DNA of 64,000 bases from Saccharothrix sp. ALI-22-I (GTDB lineage: Bacteria > Actinomycetota > Actinomycetes > Mycobacteriales > Pseudonocardiaceae). Shown here piece after piece: positions 48,054 through 56,245 of this stretch. The notes beneath the pieces are model-generated. The model saw only the letters and a program-made list of their open reading frames with translations, was not told where the DNA came from and made no database searches. How positions within the stretch are numbered: the stretch's first letter is position 1; every line of letters starts with the position of its first letter. The stretch lies in assembly GCF_001984175.1 (NCBI RefSeq), contig NZ_MTQP01000062.1, positions 124,001-188,000 on the forward strand, written 5' to 3'. The position numbers were made by a program, and so were the translations under genes.

Positions 48054-48610
48054 CCGCCGCACCGTCGCAACGGGTCGTCACGCTGTCCGCGCGGGAGTTG
48101 AGCTCCCGGCTGGACGAGGCGCTGGCGCTCTACGTCAGCGCGATGGACTACCCGCCCGGCACGGCCGAGCAGCGCGCGCCCATGTGGTTGGCGCACATGC
48201 TGCGCGACGGCTGGCGGTGCGTGGTGGCGTTGGGCGAGCAGGACGAGCTGATCGGCATCGGCTACGGCTACCGCGGCTCGGTCGGCCAGTGGTGGCACGA
48301 GCAGGTGCGGCACGGCCTGACCATGGTGTCCGGGCCGAAGGCCGTCGAGGAGTGGATGCGCGACTACTTCGAGCTCACCGAACTGCACGTGCTGCCGCGC
48401 GCGCAGGGCCGGGGCGTCGGGGAGCAACTGTTGCGCAACCTGCTGGAGGGCGTACCCAGTTCACGGGTGCTGCTGTCCACTCCGGAGGGTCCGAGCAAGG
48501 CCTGGCGGCTGTACCGGCGCACGGGTTTCGTGGACGTGCTGCGGCACTACCAGTTCACCGGCGACCCACGGCCGTTCGCCGTCCTGGGCCGCACCCTGCC
48601 CGTCACCTGA
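48050..48610 (+). CDS. GNAT family N-acetyltransferase
   Basis: A 186-residue acetyltransferase starting TAAPSQRVVTLSARELSSRL. The acetyl-CoA loop is LPRAQGRGVGEQLLRNLL (Q-G-R-G-V-G), with the preceding strand FELTELHVLP and the closing KAWRLYRRTGFVDVLRHY. Substrate unknown. It is translationally coupled to the YbaK-type deacylase, suggesting a role in the same process, but this is inference. Its stop codon lies in a triplicated CCTGACGC-type repeat. Confidence 0.87.
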   Translation: MTAAPSQRVVTLSARELSSRLDEALALYVSAMDYPPGTAEQRAPMWLAHMLRDGWRCVVALGEQDELIGIGYGYRGSVGQWWHEQVRHGLTMVSGPKAVEEWMRDYFELTELHVLPRAQGRGVGEQLLRNLLEGVPSSRVLLSTPEGPSKAWRLYRRTGFVDVLRHYQFTGDPRPFAVLGRTLPVT

Positions 48611-48654
48611 CGCCCGCTACCTGGCACCCGTCATCTGACGCGGTCGCCTGACGC
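48601..48654. repeat. triplicated stop-codon segment after the GNAT gene
   Basis: GTCACCTGACGC (containing the real TGA), GTCATCTGACGC and GTCGCCTGACGC lie within 54 bp. The duplicates keep the frame-closing TGA. Confidence 0.75.
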
Positions 48655-48660
48655 GGCCAC

Positions 48661-48727
48661 GCTTCGCTGGGGTCCCCGCCGGGGGACCCCTGTCTTCATT
48701 CTGCCGGCGGGGTCCGACAATTCCGGG
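48661..48727 (+). repeat. dispersed repeat copy B
   Basis: Begins GCTTCGCTGGGGTCCCCGCC and continues GGGGGACCCCTGTCTTCATT, CTGCCGGCGGGGTCCGACAA, TTCCGG. GGGGTCCCC and GGGGACCCC form a 9-bp stem. It fills the gap between the convergent GNAT and CHAP genes and ends 1 bp before the CHAP stop. Confidence 0.9.
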
Positions 48728-49360
48728 CTAGAACGGCGAGACGAAGCCCGACGCCTGGAGGTACTTGCCCGCGTTGAGGCCCTCGATCTTGCGCAGCTTC
48801 GAGTAGACGACCCGGTCGTCGAAGTTGCCTTCGACGGTGCGGACGTGCGTCGCCTTGCGGCCGGTCCGGTCGTACTTGACCTCGACCACCAGGCCGACGT
48901 GCGCGTGCATGTCCGGGTAGTTGCCGTAGACCACGGCGTCACCCGGCGCGACGTCGCGCTCGGCGATGTCCTTCCACCGGCCGTTGGCCTTGCCCCACTT
49001 CTGCCAGTACGTCGCCCAGTGGCCCTGGTCGAGCACGGACGTGCCGGGGGCGGGTCGCATCGACGGCCGGTCGGGCACACCGGCGCTCGTCCAAGCCCAG
49101 TTGACGAACACGCCGCACCACTCGGCCGGGCGCAGGATGCCCTGGCCGATCTCCTGGTACCGCTGCGGGTAGTAGTTGGCGTTGGTCTCGCGCGCGCCGA
49201 CCTCGCGCAGCGCGTTGTCCACGATGTCCTGCCGGATGCGCCACTGGGCCTGGTCGCTGACCCCGCCGGGTTGGGCCAGCACGAGCGCCGGGGATCCGCC
49301 GATCAGCAGCGCACCGGCCAGCACCACACCGAGTGCGGCCCGCATCGCCCGTCTGGTCAT
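48728..49360 (-). CDS. secreted CHAP-domain peptidoglycan hydrolase-like protein
   Basis: A 210-residue exported protein. The signal peptide is MRAALGVVLAGALLIGGSPALVLA, preceded by MTRR. The CHAP domain has the catalytic cysteine in RPAEWCGVFVNWAWTSAG, the histidine in MHAHVGLVVEVKYDR and the polar residue in TVEGNFDDRVVYSK. The family cleaves peptidoglycan amide or peptide bonds. Start follows GGGGGA 7 bp upstream. It is single-domain without cell-wall anchor. Confidence 0.85.
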   Translation of the reverse strand: MTRRAMRAALGVVLAGALLIGGSPALVLAQPGGVSDQAQWRIRQDIVDNALREVGARETNANYYPQRYQEIGQGILRPAEWCGVFVNWAWTSAGVPDRPSMRPAPGTSVLDQGHWATYWQKWGKANGRWKDIAERDVAPGDAVVYGNYPDMHAHVGLVVEVKYDRTGRKATHVRTVEGNFDDRVVYSKLRKIEGLNAGKYLQASGFVSPF

Positions 49361-49454
49361 CGCCGATCCCCCTACCCCGTCGTCCACCCCGCTCGATCCA
49401 ACACCAACCCCGGTGACCCCGGCGTGAGGCCGAGGCCACCGGGCAACGCGCGCG

Positions 49455-51134
49455 TCAGAGTTCGGCGAGCCGCTCACGAAGAGTGTCCAGCCCCATGGCG
49501 CCCATCTCCAAGGCTTCCGTGTGGAAGATCTTGAGGTCGAACGCGTCGCCGTGCCGGGCGCGGGCGTCGTCGCGGGCCGCCAGCCACAGCCGCTCGCCGA
49601 GCTTGTAGGACGGGGCCTGGCCGGGCCAGCCGAGGTAGCGGTCGATCTCGTCGTGCACGTGCGCCGGCTCGGTGATGGTGCGGGTGAGCATGAACTCCAG
49701 GCCCAGGTCCGGGGTCCACCGCTCGCCCTCGTGGAAGCCGGTGCCCTTGGGGATCTCCAGCTCCAGGTGCATGCCGATGTCGATGATCACGCGGGCCGCG
49801 CGGAACAGGTGCCCGTCGAGCATGCCCAGCAGATCACCGTCGTCCTCCAGGTAGCCGAGTTCGCGCATCAGCCGCTCGGCGTACAGGGCCCAGCCCTCGC
49901 CGTGGCCGGACACCCAGCACAGCAGGCGCTGGAACTCGTTGAGCTTCTCCGCCTGGTAGACGGCCGTGGCGATCTGGAGGTGGTGGCCCGGCACGCCCTC
50001 GTGGTAGACGGTGGTGACCTCGCGCCAGGTGGAGAACTCCTCCTTGTCGTCCGGCACGGACCACCACATGCGGCCGGGGCGGCTGAAGTCGGGCGTGGGG
50101 CTGGTGTAGTAGGCGCCGACGGGGCCACCGGGCGGCGCGATGCGGCACTCCAGCTTCATCAGCTCGTCGGGCAGCTTGAAGTGCACGTCCCGCACGTCCA
50201 TCAGCGCCTTGTCGGACAGCTGCTGCATCCACGACTGGAGGCCGGCCTTGCCGTGCACGAGGTAGCGCGGGTTCGCGTCCAGCGCGGCGGCGGCCTCGGC
50301 GAGGGTCGAGCCCGGCTTGATCCGGTTCGCGACCTGCTTCATCTCGGTCTCGATGCGGATGAACTCGGCCCAACCCCACTCGTAGGCCTCGGCCAGGTCC
50401 AGGCGGGAGCCGGTGAAGTAGCGCGACCACAGCCGGTAGACGTCCTCGCCGACGGCGTCCTTCTTCGGCGCCCGGGACGCGAGGTCGGTGCGCAGGAACG
50501 CGGCCAGGTCGCCGTACGCCTCGGCGGCGGCCTTCGCGCCCGCCTCCAACTCGGTGCGCAGCGCGCCGTCCACGGGCGCGTCGGCGATCAGGCCGGCGAA
50601 GAACGACTGGCCACCGGACCGGCCCGCCCACTTGTCGCACTGCTCGGCGACCCGGGTGACCTGCCGCAACGCCGACACGTGGCCCTTGTCGGCGGCGTAG
50701 GAGAAGCCCGTGCGCAGGTTCGCCACCGCGTCCGGCATGGCGGTGAGCCGCTTGGCGATCACGGCCCAGTCGTCGGCGGTCTCGGTGGGCATCAGGTCGA
50801 AGATCTCGCGCAGCGACTGCACGGGGCTGGCGATGACGTTGAGGTTGCCCTCCATCAGGCCGGCCTCGTGCAGTTCGACCTCCAGGCCGATCCGCTCCTG
50901 GAACACGGCCTTCGCGTCGGCCTCCGACTTGTCCGCCGGCTCCGCTGCGGTGACGGCGGCGAGCGCGCGCTGCGCCAGCTCCCTGCGGACGGCGTGGCCC
51001 TCCGGCGAGTAGTCGGTCAGCCGCTCGTCGTGGCCGGGCTTGCCGATGAACGTCGCGGTCAACGGGTCCGCCGCCGCGTAGTCGGCTACGAACTGGTTGC
51101 TGATGCCGTGCACACCGGCGGAGGAGGTTGACAT
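49455..51134 (-). CDS. DUF885 family protein (putative metallopeptidase)
   Basis: A 559-residue protein of the DUF885 family. Conserved strings are AGRMWWSVPDDKEEFSTWRE, TVYHEGVPGHHLQIATAVYQ (the HEGxPGHH motif, a zinc-binding HExxH-like signature), CWVSGHGEGWALYAERLMRE and DIGMHLELEIPKG. Members are thought to be zinc peptidases. No signal peptide. The start MSTSSAGVHGISNQF is preferred over a codon 3 earlier. Substrate is unknown; it is a standalone gene. Confidence 0.88.
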   Translation of the reverse strand: MSTSSAGVHGISNQFVADYAAADPLTATFIGKPGHDERLTDYSPEGHAVRRELAQRALAAVTAAEPADKSEADAKAVFQERIGLEVELHEAGLMEGNLNVIASPVQSLREIFDLMPTETADDWAVIAKRLTAMPDAVANLRTGFSYAADKGHVSALRQVTRVAEQCDKWAGRSGGQSFFAGLIADAPVDGALRTELEAGAKAAAEAYGDLAAFLRTDLASRAPKKDAVGEDVYRLWSRYFTGSRLDLAEAYEWGWAEFIRIETEMKQVANRIKPGSTLAEAAAALDANPRYLVHGKAGLQSWMQQLSDKALMDVRDVHFKLPDELMKLECRIAPPGGPVGAYYTSPTPDFSRPGRMWWSVPDDKEEFSTWREVTTVYHEGVPGHHLQIATAVYQAEKLNEFQRLLCWVSGHGEGWALYAERLMRELGYLEDDGDLLGMLDGHLFRAARVIIDIGMHLELEIPKGTGFHEGERWTPDLGLEFMLTRTITEPAHVHDEIDRYLGWPGQAPSYKLGERLWLAARDDARARHGDAFDLKIFHTEALEMGAMGLDTLRERLAEL

Positions 51135-51239
51135 ACGCCGCACGTTACCTGCGGGCCGTGTCCCCCCAACAGGTAATTAGCCAGGCTCACGACCGTGTCC
51201 CGGCAGTCAACTTTTGACCGCTGCCGGCAGGATGACCTG

Positions 51240-51890
51240 GTGTCCAGAGCCTCCGCGCTCCTCCTGCCGGTGTTCCTCCTCGCGCTGTTCTCGCTGACGG
51301 GGTGCGTCCGGCTGCACGCCGCCATGGCGTTGTCCCAGGACGACCGGGTGTCCGGCGAGATCACCGCCGCCACGCCGCCCACCCAGGACAACGACCCCGG
51401 CCCGCAGTTGAAGGTGCCGAACGAGCTGGCCAGCCGGGTCTCCACCAAGCCGTACAAGGTGGACGACTACGTCGGCACGCAGCTGTCCTTCAGCGGGTTG
51501 ACCTTCGAGGAGGTCCGGGCGCTGTCGCTGGCGACCAGCGCGTCGTCGAGCCGCTACCAGCTCTCGTTCCGGCGGTCGGGCGACCTGGTGACGCTGTCGG
51601 GATCGGTGGACCTGACCCAGGTGCCGCCGGAGCGTGCCGACATCCAGGTGAAGATCAGCTTCCCGGGTGAAATCGTCGACACGAACGGGCGAGAAGAGGA
51701 CAACTCGACCATCGCGTGGTCCCCGAAACCCGGCCAGGCCTCGATGTTGACCGCGACGGCCCGGTACGCCGGCGAGAATTCGGTGTCCTACTTCGGCTGG
51801 ACCATGCTGGTGGCCGCCTTGACCGGCAGCGCGGCCCTGATCGTGCTGATCCTCGCCATCGTCGCCCACCGTCGCAGCCAGGTCGCATAG
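51240..51890 (+). CDS. lppM: LppM-family lipoprotein
   Basis: A 216-residue envelope protein. The signal ends in a lipobox LFSLTGC (cysteine about residue 22). A ~150-residue beta-rich domain follows (SFSGLTFEEVRALSLATSAS, RRSGDLVTLSGSVDLTQVP, ADIQVKISFPGEIVDTNGRE). A C-terminal TM helix (LVAALTGSAALIVLILAIVA) and short basic tail end the protein. Lipobox plus C-terminal TM is the architecture of LppM (Rv2171), which in mycobacteria also neighbours the idsA-mptA-pknL block and affects lipomannan exposure. GTG 51240 fits the signal best. Confidence 0.85.
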   Translation: MSRASALLLPVFLLALFSLTGCVRLHAAMALSQDDRVSGEITAATPPTQDNDPGPQLKVPNELASRVSTKPYKVDDYVGTQLSFSGLTFEEVRALSLATSASSSRYQLSFRRSGDLVTLSGSVDLTQVPPERADIQVKISFPGEIVDTNGREEDNSTIAWSPKPGQASMLTATARYAGENSVSYFGWTMLVAALTGSAALIVLILAIVAHRRSQVA

Positions 51891-51990
51891 CTGTCATCAC
51901 GCTGTGCAGCCACACCGCGGTTGCGGCGACCACCACGCGAGGTCGCGACTTCCAGGCGACCGAGCCCGCGTCGCCGGAGGCGGCGCAATC

Positions 51991-52878
51991 CTACACAGCG
52001 CGGGCGGGGACGAGGCCGAGGCGGGCTACTACCTCGCGGGTCGCCTTGGAGCGGTTCAGGGTGTAGAAGTGCAGGCCCGGGACGCCTTCGGCGAGCAGCC
52101 GCTGTCCCACCTCCGTCACCAGGTCGATGCCGGCCTTGCGGAACGACGCGGGGTCGTCGGCGAACGGGTCGAGTCGACGGGCCACCGAAGGCGGCACCGG
52201 CGCGCCCGAGAGTTCGACCGTCTTCACCAGCGTCCGGGCCGAGGTCAACGGCATCAGGCCGGGCAACAGCACGGTGTCGCAACCCTGCGCGGCCACGCGG
52301 TCACGCAGGCGCAGGAAGTCCTCCGGCTCGAAGAACAGCTGGGCGATCGCGAAGTCGGCACCCGCCCGGAGCTTGCGCACCAGGTACTTCGTGTCCTCGT
52401 CCAGGTCCGTCGACCGCGGGTGGCCGTACGGGGACGCCGCGACGCCGACGCAGAAGTCGCCCAGCTCCCGGCACAGCCGGACCAGTTCCTCCGCGTAGGT
52501 CAGGCCCTCGGGGTGGGGCACCCACTCGCCGTTGGGGTTGCCGGGCGGGTCGCCGCGCACGGCGAGGATGTTGCGCACGCCGACCGCCGCGTACCAGCCG
52601 ATCACGTTGCGCAGCTCGGCCACCGAGTGGTCGACCAGGGTCAGGTGGGCCATCGGCAGCAGGGTCGTCTCCTGCGCCACCCGGCCCGTGGTGCGGATCG
52701 TGCGGTCACGCGAGGAGCCGCCGGCGCCGTAGGTGATGGACACGAACGCCGGGTCGAAGGCTTCCAACTCGCGGATCGCGCGCCACAGCACGCCCTCTTC
52801 CGCCTCGTCACGAGCCGGGAAGAACTCGACGGAGAAGACGGGGGAACCCCCGCGCAGGCGTTCGACCACCGACGTCAT
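51991..52878 (-). CDS. metF: 5,10-methylenetetrahydrofolate reductase MetF
   Basis: Reduces methylene-THF to methyl-THF for methionine synthesis, using FAD. The 295-residue product has the TIM-barrel signatures VFSVEFFPARDEAEEG, FVSITYGAGGSSRDRT, MAHLTLVDHSVAEL, NILAVRGDPPG, GVAASPYGHP and FAIAQLFFEPEDF, with LLPGLMPLTS. The catalytic glutamate in VEFFPA is present. It corresponds to Rv2172c in position beside idsA. It is divergent from the polyprenyl synthase gene over 105 bp. Confidence 0.93.
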   Translation of the reverse strand: MTSVVERLRGGSPVFSVEFFPARDEAEEGVLWRAIRELEAFDPAFVSITYGAGGSSRDRTIRTTGRVAQETTLLPMAHLTLVDHSVAELRNVIGWYAAVGVRNILAVRGDPPGNPNGEWVPHPEGLTYAEELVRLCRELGDFCVGVAASPYGHPRSTDLDEDTKYLVRKLRAGADFAIAQLFFEPEDFLRLRDRVAAQGCDTVLLPGLMPLTSARTLVKTVELSGAPVPPSVARRLDPFADDPASFRKAGIDLVTEVGQRLLAEGVPGLHFYTLNRSKATREVVARLGLVPARAV

Positions 52879-52983
52879 GCCGGTAAGCCTAGAGGTAGGT
52901 CCGGACAGTGGGAGTTCCCTTTCACTTGATGAGACGAGCCCCCCGGTTGGGCACTCGGGGGCGGCAGAGGTGACCATAGACGG

Positions 52984-54051
52984 GTGCCGCCCCACCCGTT
53001 GGACCTCGAACTGCCCAAGCACGTCGACGAAGCGTTGGCAGGTTATCTCGCCGACCGGCGGGCACTGGGTGCGCGGATGGAGGAGAACTTCACCAGCGCC
53101 GTGGACGCGCTGGCCGATTTCGTCCTCGGCGGAGGCAAGCGCATCCGGCCCACTTTCGCATGGTGGGGCTGGCGGGCCGCGGGTGGCGACCCGGACGGCG
53201 AGTGGGCGCAGTCCGTGCTCACCGCGGTCAGCTCGCTGGAGCTGATCCAGGCGTGCGCGCTGGTGCACGACGACCTGATGGACGCTTCGGAAACCCGACG
53301 CGGGATGCCGACCGTGCACGTCCGGTTCGAGCGCAAGCACCGCGCCGAGGGCTGGCTGGGCGAACCGGAGCGGTTCGGGCTGGCCGCCTCGGTGCTGATC
53401 GGCGACGTGGCGCTGGCCTGGGCGGACGACATGCTGTTCGCCGCCGGCCTGCCCACCGACGCCCTGCAGCGGCTGAGCCTGCCGTGGCGGGACATGCGCA
53501 CCGAGATGCTGGCCGGCCAGTACCTCGACGTGCTGACCCAGGCGCGCGGCGACAGCTCGCCGGACGCCGCGCTGCGCATCGACCGGCTCAAGACCGCCGC
53601 GTACACCGTCGAACGGCCGCTGCACATGGGCGCGGCGATCGGCGGCGGCTCACCGGAGCTGGTGGACGGCCTGCGCTCGTTCGGCACCGACATCGGCGTG
53701 GCGTTCCAGCTGCGGGACGACCTGCTCGGCGTGTTCGGCGACCCGGCGGTGACCGGCAAGCCCGCCGGTGACGACCTGCGCGAGGGCAAGCGGACGCTGC
53801 TCGTCGCCCTGGGGATGGAGTTCGGCGCGGACGTGCTGCACGAGGCGCTGGGCCGTCCCGACCTGGACGTGGCCATGGTGGACGAGGTGCGCGCGCGGCT
53901 GCGCGAGGTCGGCGCGGTGGACGCGGTCGAGGAGCGGATCGCCGAGCTGACCGAGTCGGCTCTCAAGGCCCTGCAACGCGCGCCGATCGCCGAACCGGCC
54001 GGTGAGCGGCTGGCGGAGCTGGCGATCAGCGCCACGAAGCGGACCTCCTGA
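52984..54051 (+). CDS. idsA: geranylgeranyl diphosphate synthase-type polyprenyl synthase
   Basis: A 355-residue trans-prenyltransferase. The first aspartate-rich motif is VHDDLMD (residues 96-100), the GGGKRIRPTF diphosphate-binding string is near residue 50, and the second motif is FQLRDDLLGVFGD followed by TGKPAGDDLREGKRTLLV. The bulky region five residues before the first motif (ACALVHDDLMD) is of the type giving C20 products. It is the first gene of an operon-like run with crtI (2-bp gap), so geranylgeranyl diphosphate for phytoene is the likely product. Orthologue by position of IdsA2 (Rv2173). Confidence 0.92.
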   Translation: MPPHPLDLELPKHVDEALAGYLADRRALGARMEENFTSAVDALADFVLGGGKRIRPTFAWWGWRAAGGDPDGEWAQSVLTAVSSLELIQACALVHDDLMDASETRRGMPTVHVRFERKHRAEGWLGEPERFGLAASVLIGDVALAWADDMLFAAGLPTDALQRLSLPWRDMRTEMLAGQYLDVLTQARGDSSPDAALRIDRLKTAAYTVERPLHMGAAIGGGSPELVDGLRSFGTDIGVAFQLRDDLLGVFGDPAVTGKPAGDDLREGKRTLLVALGMEFGADVLHEALGRPDLDVAMVDEVRARLREVGAVDAVEERIAELTESALKALQRAPIAEPAGERLAELAISATKRTS

Positions 54052-54053
54052 CG

Positions 54054-55547
54054 ATGCGCACGGTCACCGGCCGGACGGACCACGTCGTCGTAGTCGGCGC
54101 GGGCCTGGCGGGGCTGTCCGCGGCACTGCACCTGCTCGGCGCGGGCCGCCGGGTCACCGTGGTCGAGCGCGACGCCGTCCCCGGCGGCCGGGCTGGGCGG
54201 CTGGACCTGGGCGGGTACCGGTTCGACACCGGACCCACCGTGCTGACCATGCCGGAGCTGGTGGACGAGGCGCTGCACGCGGTCGGCGACTCGCTGCACG
54301 ACCGGCTCGACCTGCGTCCGGTGAAGCCCGCGTACAAAGCCCGGTTCGCCGACGGCAGCACGCTGGACGTGCACGCCGACGCCGAGGCGATGGAGGCCGA
54401 GGTGCGCCGGTTCGCCGGTCCGCGCGAGGCCGAGGGGTACCGGGCGCTGCGGCGCTGGCTGACCGAGCTGTACCGGGTGGAGCGCGACTCGTTCATCGGG
54501 GCGAACTTCGACTCGCCGCTGTCCCTGCTCACGCCGCACCTGGCGAAGCTGGCCGCGTTGCGCGGGTTCGGCCGGCTCGGGCCGTCGGTGGCGCGGTTCG
54601 TGCGTGACGAGCGGTTGCAGCGGGTGTTCTCGTTCCAGTCGCTGTACGCGGGCGTGCCGCCCCGCAAGGCCCTCGCCGCGTACGCCGTGATCGCGTACAT
54701 GGACACGATCGCGGGCGTCTACTACCCGGACGGCGGGATGCGCGCGCTGCCGGACGCGTTGGCGGCTGCGGCCCGGGACGCGGGCGCGGACCTGCGCTTC
54801 CAGACCCCGGTCGCCTGGCTGGAGCGGATCGGCGGCCGGGTCACCGCCGTGCGCACCACGCACGGTGAGCGCATCCCGTGCGACGCGGTGGTGCTCACCC
54901 CGGACCTGCCGATGTCGTACCGCCTGCTGGGCCACCGCCCGCGCCGGCCGGTGCCGATGACGTGGTCGCCGTCCGCGGTCGTGCTGCACGCGGGCGTGGA
55001 CCGGACGTGGCCGGAGCTGGCGCACCACACCCTGTTCTTCGGCCGGGAGTGGGAGCGGACGTTCGACGAGCTGACCCGCCGCGGCACGCTGATGAGCGAC
55101 CCGTCGCTGCTGGTCACCGCGCCGCCGGGGCAGGGCATGTTCGTGCTGGCGCCCACGCCGAACCTGCGCACCGGCCCGATCGACTGGGAACGCGTCGGCC
55201 CCGCCTACCGCGACGAGCTGGTGAACGTGCTGGAGGCACGCGGGCTCACCGGGTTCGGCGACGCGATCGAGGTGGAGCACCTGGTCACGCCGCGGGACTG
55301 GGCCGCGATGGGCCTGGCCGCGGGCACGCCGTTCTCGGCCGCGCACACGTTCGCCCAGACCGGCCCGTTCCGGCCGCGCAACCTGGTGCTGGACAACGCC
55401 GTGCTGGCCGGCTGCGGCACCACACCCGGTGTCGGGGTGCCGCCGGTGCTGATCTCGGGCAGGCTCGCCGCCCAGCGGATCACGGGGTCCGTCGGCGCAG
55501 GGTCGCGGCGCCCAGCAGCAAGGCCACAAGCGCACACCCGGCGATGA
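54054..55547 (+). CDS. crtI: phytoene desaturase CrtI
   Basis: FAD enzyme that introduces double bonds into phytoene en route to lycopene or a shorter desaturated carotenoid. The 497-residue product has the dinucleotide motif VVVGAGLAGLSAALHLLGAG, EAVPGGRAG-type VERDAVPGGRAGRLDLGG, GPTVLTMPELVDEAL and the C-terminal signature GCGTTPGVGVPPVLISGRLAA. Length and motifs suit the CrtI class rather than CrtN. The gene starts 2 bp after idsA. The last 68 bp are antisense to the convergent ABC permease gene. The tail after ITG is a low-complexity extension (RRPAARPQAHTRR). Confidence 0.92.
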   Translation: MRTVTGRTDHVVVVGAGLAGLSAALHLLGAGRRVTVVERDAVPGGRAGRLDLGGYRFDTGPTVLTMPELVDEALHAVGDSLHDRLDLRPVKPAYKARFADGSTLDVHADAEAMEAEVRRFAGPREAEGYRALRRWLTELYRVERDSFIGANFDSPLSLLTPHLAKLAALRGFGRLGPSVARFVRDERLQRVFSFQSLYAGVPPRKALAAYAVIAYMDTIAGVYYPDGGMRALPDALAAAARDAGADLRFQTPVAWLERIGGRVTAVRTTHGERIPCDAVVLTPDLPMSYRLLGHRPRRPVPMTWSPSAVVLHAGVDRTWPELAHHTLFFGREWERTFDELTRRGTLMSDPSLLVTAPPGQGMFVLAPTPNLRTGPIDWERVGPAYRDELVNVLEARGLTGFGDAIEVEHLVTPRDWAAMGLAAGTPFSAAHTFAQTGPFRPRNLVLDNAVLAGCGTTPGVGVPPVLISGRLAAQRITGSVGAGSRRPAARPQAHTRR

Positions 55548-56205
55548 CCAGCAGGTTCCGGATCAGCGTGCCGTCCACTTCGGACGACGTCGTGACCTGC
55601 GTCAACGCGTCGACCGCGTAGGACAGCGGCAGCACGTCCGAGACCCGGTCCAACACCGTCGCCATCTCGTCACGCGGCACGAACAGCCCGCACAGCAGCA
55701 CCTGCGGCATCACGATCGCGGGCATGAACTGCACCGCCTGGAACTCGGTGCGGGCGAACGCGCTGGCGAACAGGCCCAAGGCCATGCCGAGCAGCGCGTC
55801 CAGCACCGCGATCACCAGCAGCAGCCACACCGAGCCGCTGATCCCCAGCCCCAGCCAGGTCAACGCGACCGTGGCCGCCACCGCCACCTGCACCACCGCC
55901 ACCAGGCCGAACGCCAGCGCGTAGCCCAGCAGCAGGTCGATCTTGCCGATCGGCATCGTCATCAACCGCTCCAGCGTGGCGGTGAGCCGTTCCCGCAGGG
56001 TGGTGATCGACGTGACGATGAACATGATCGTGAACGGGAAGACGCCCAGCAGCGCGGGCGCGGCCCGGCTGAACGCCTGCTCGGAATCGAAGACGTATCG
56101 CAGCAGCACGAGCAGCAACGACGGCAGCAGCACCATCAGCGCCACGGTGCGGTGGTCGTGCCGGAGCTGGGTGAGGATCCGCTTCGCGGTGGCCAGGGTG
56201 TTCAT
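55480..56205 (-). CDS. ABC-2 type exporter permease
   Basis: A 241-residue permease of the ABC-2/DrrB type with six TM helices: TVALMVLLPSLLLVLLRYVF, LLGVFPFTIMFIVTSITTL, YALAFGLVAVVQVAVAATVA, WLLLVIAVLDALLGMALGLF, AIVMPQVLLCGLFVPRDEMA and NLLVIAGCALVALLLGA. The ERL-x-PIGK string (TLERLMTMPIGKIDLLLGY) is typical. It is coupled to the upstream ATPase gene. ATG 56205 has a GAGGGGGG site; 56223 is an alternative. Exported compound unknown. Confidence 0.9.
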   Translation of the reverse strand: MNTLATAKRILTQLRHDHRTVALMVLLPSLLLVLLRYVFDSEQAFSRAAPALLGVFPFTIMFIVTSITTLRERLTATLERLMTMPIGKIDLLLGYALAFGLVAVVQVAVAATVALTWLGLGISGSVWLLLVIAVLDALLGMALGLFASAFARTEFQAVQFMPAIVMPQVLLCGLFVPRDEMATVLDRVSDVLPLSYAVDALTQVTTSSEVDGTLIRNLLVIAGCALVALLLGAATLRRRTP

Positions 56206-56245
56206 CGCCGCAACCCCCCTCATCGCCGTAGCCCCTTCATCGCCG
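56203..56245. repeat. three near-copies of the ATPase stop / permease start junction
   Basis: On the minus strand CGGCGATGA occurs at the ATPase stop, once in the 31-bp gap and at the permease start, with ~18-bp periods. The junction probably began as an ATGA overlap and was expanded by tandem duplication. Confidence 0.65.
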
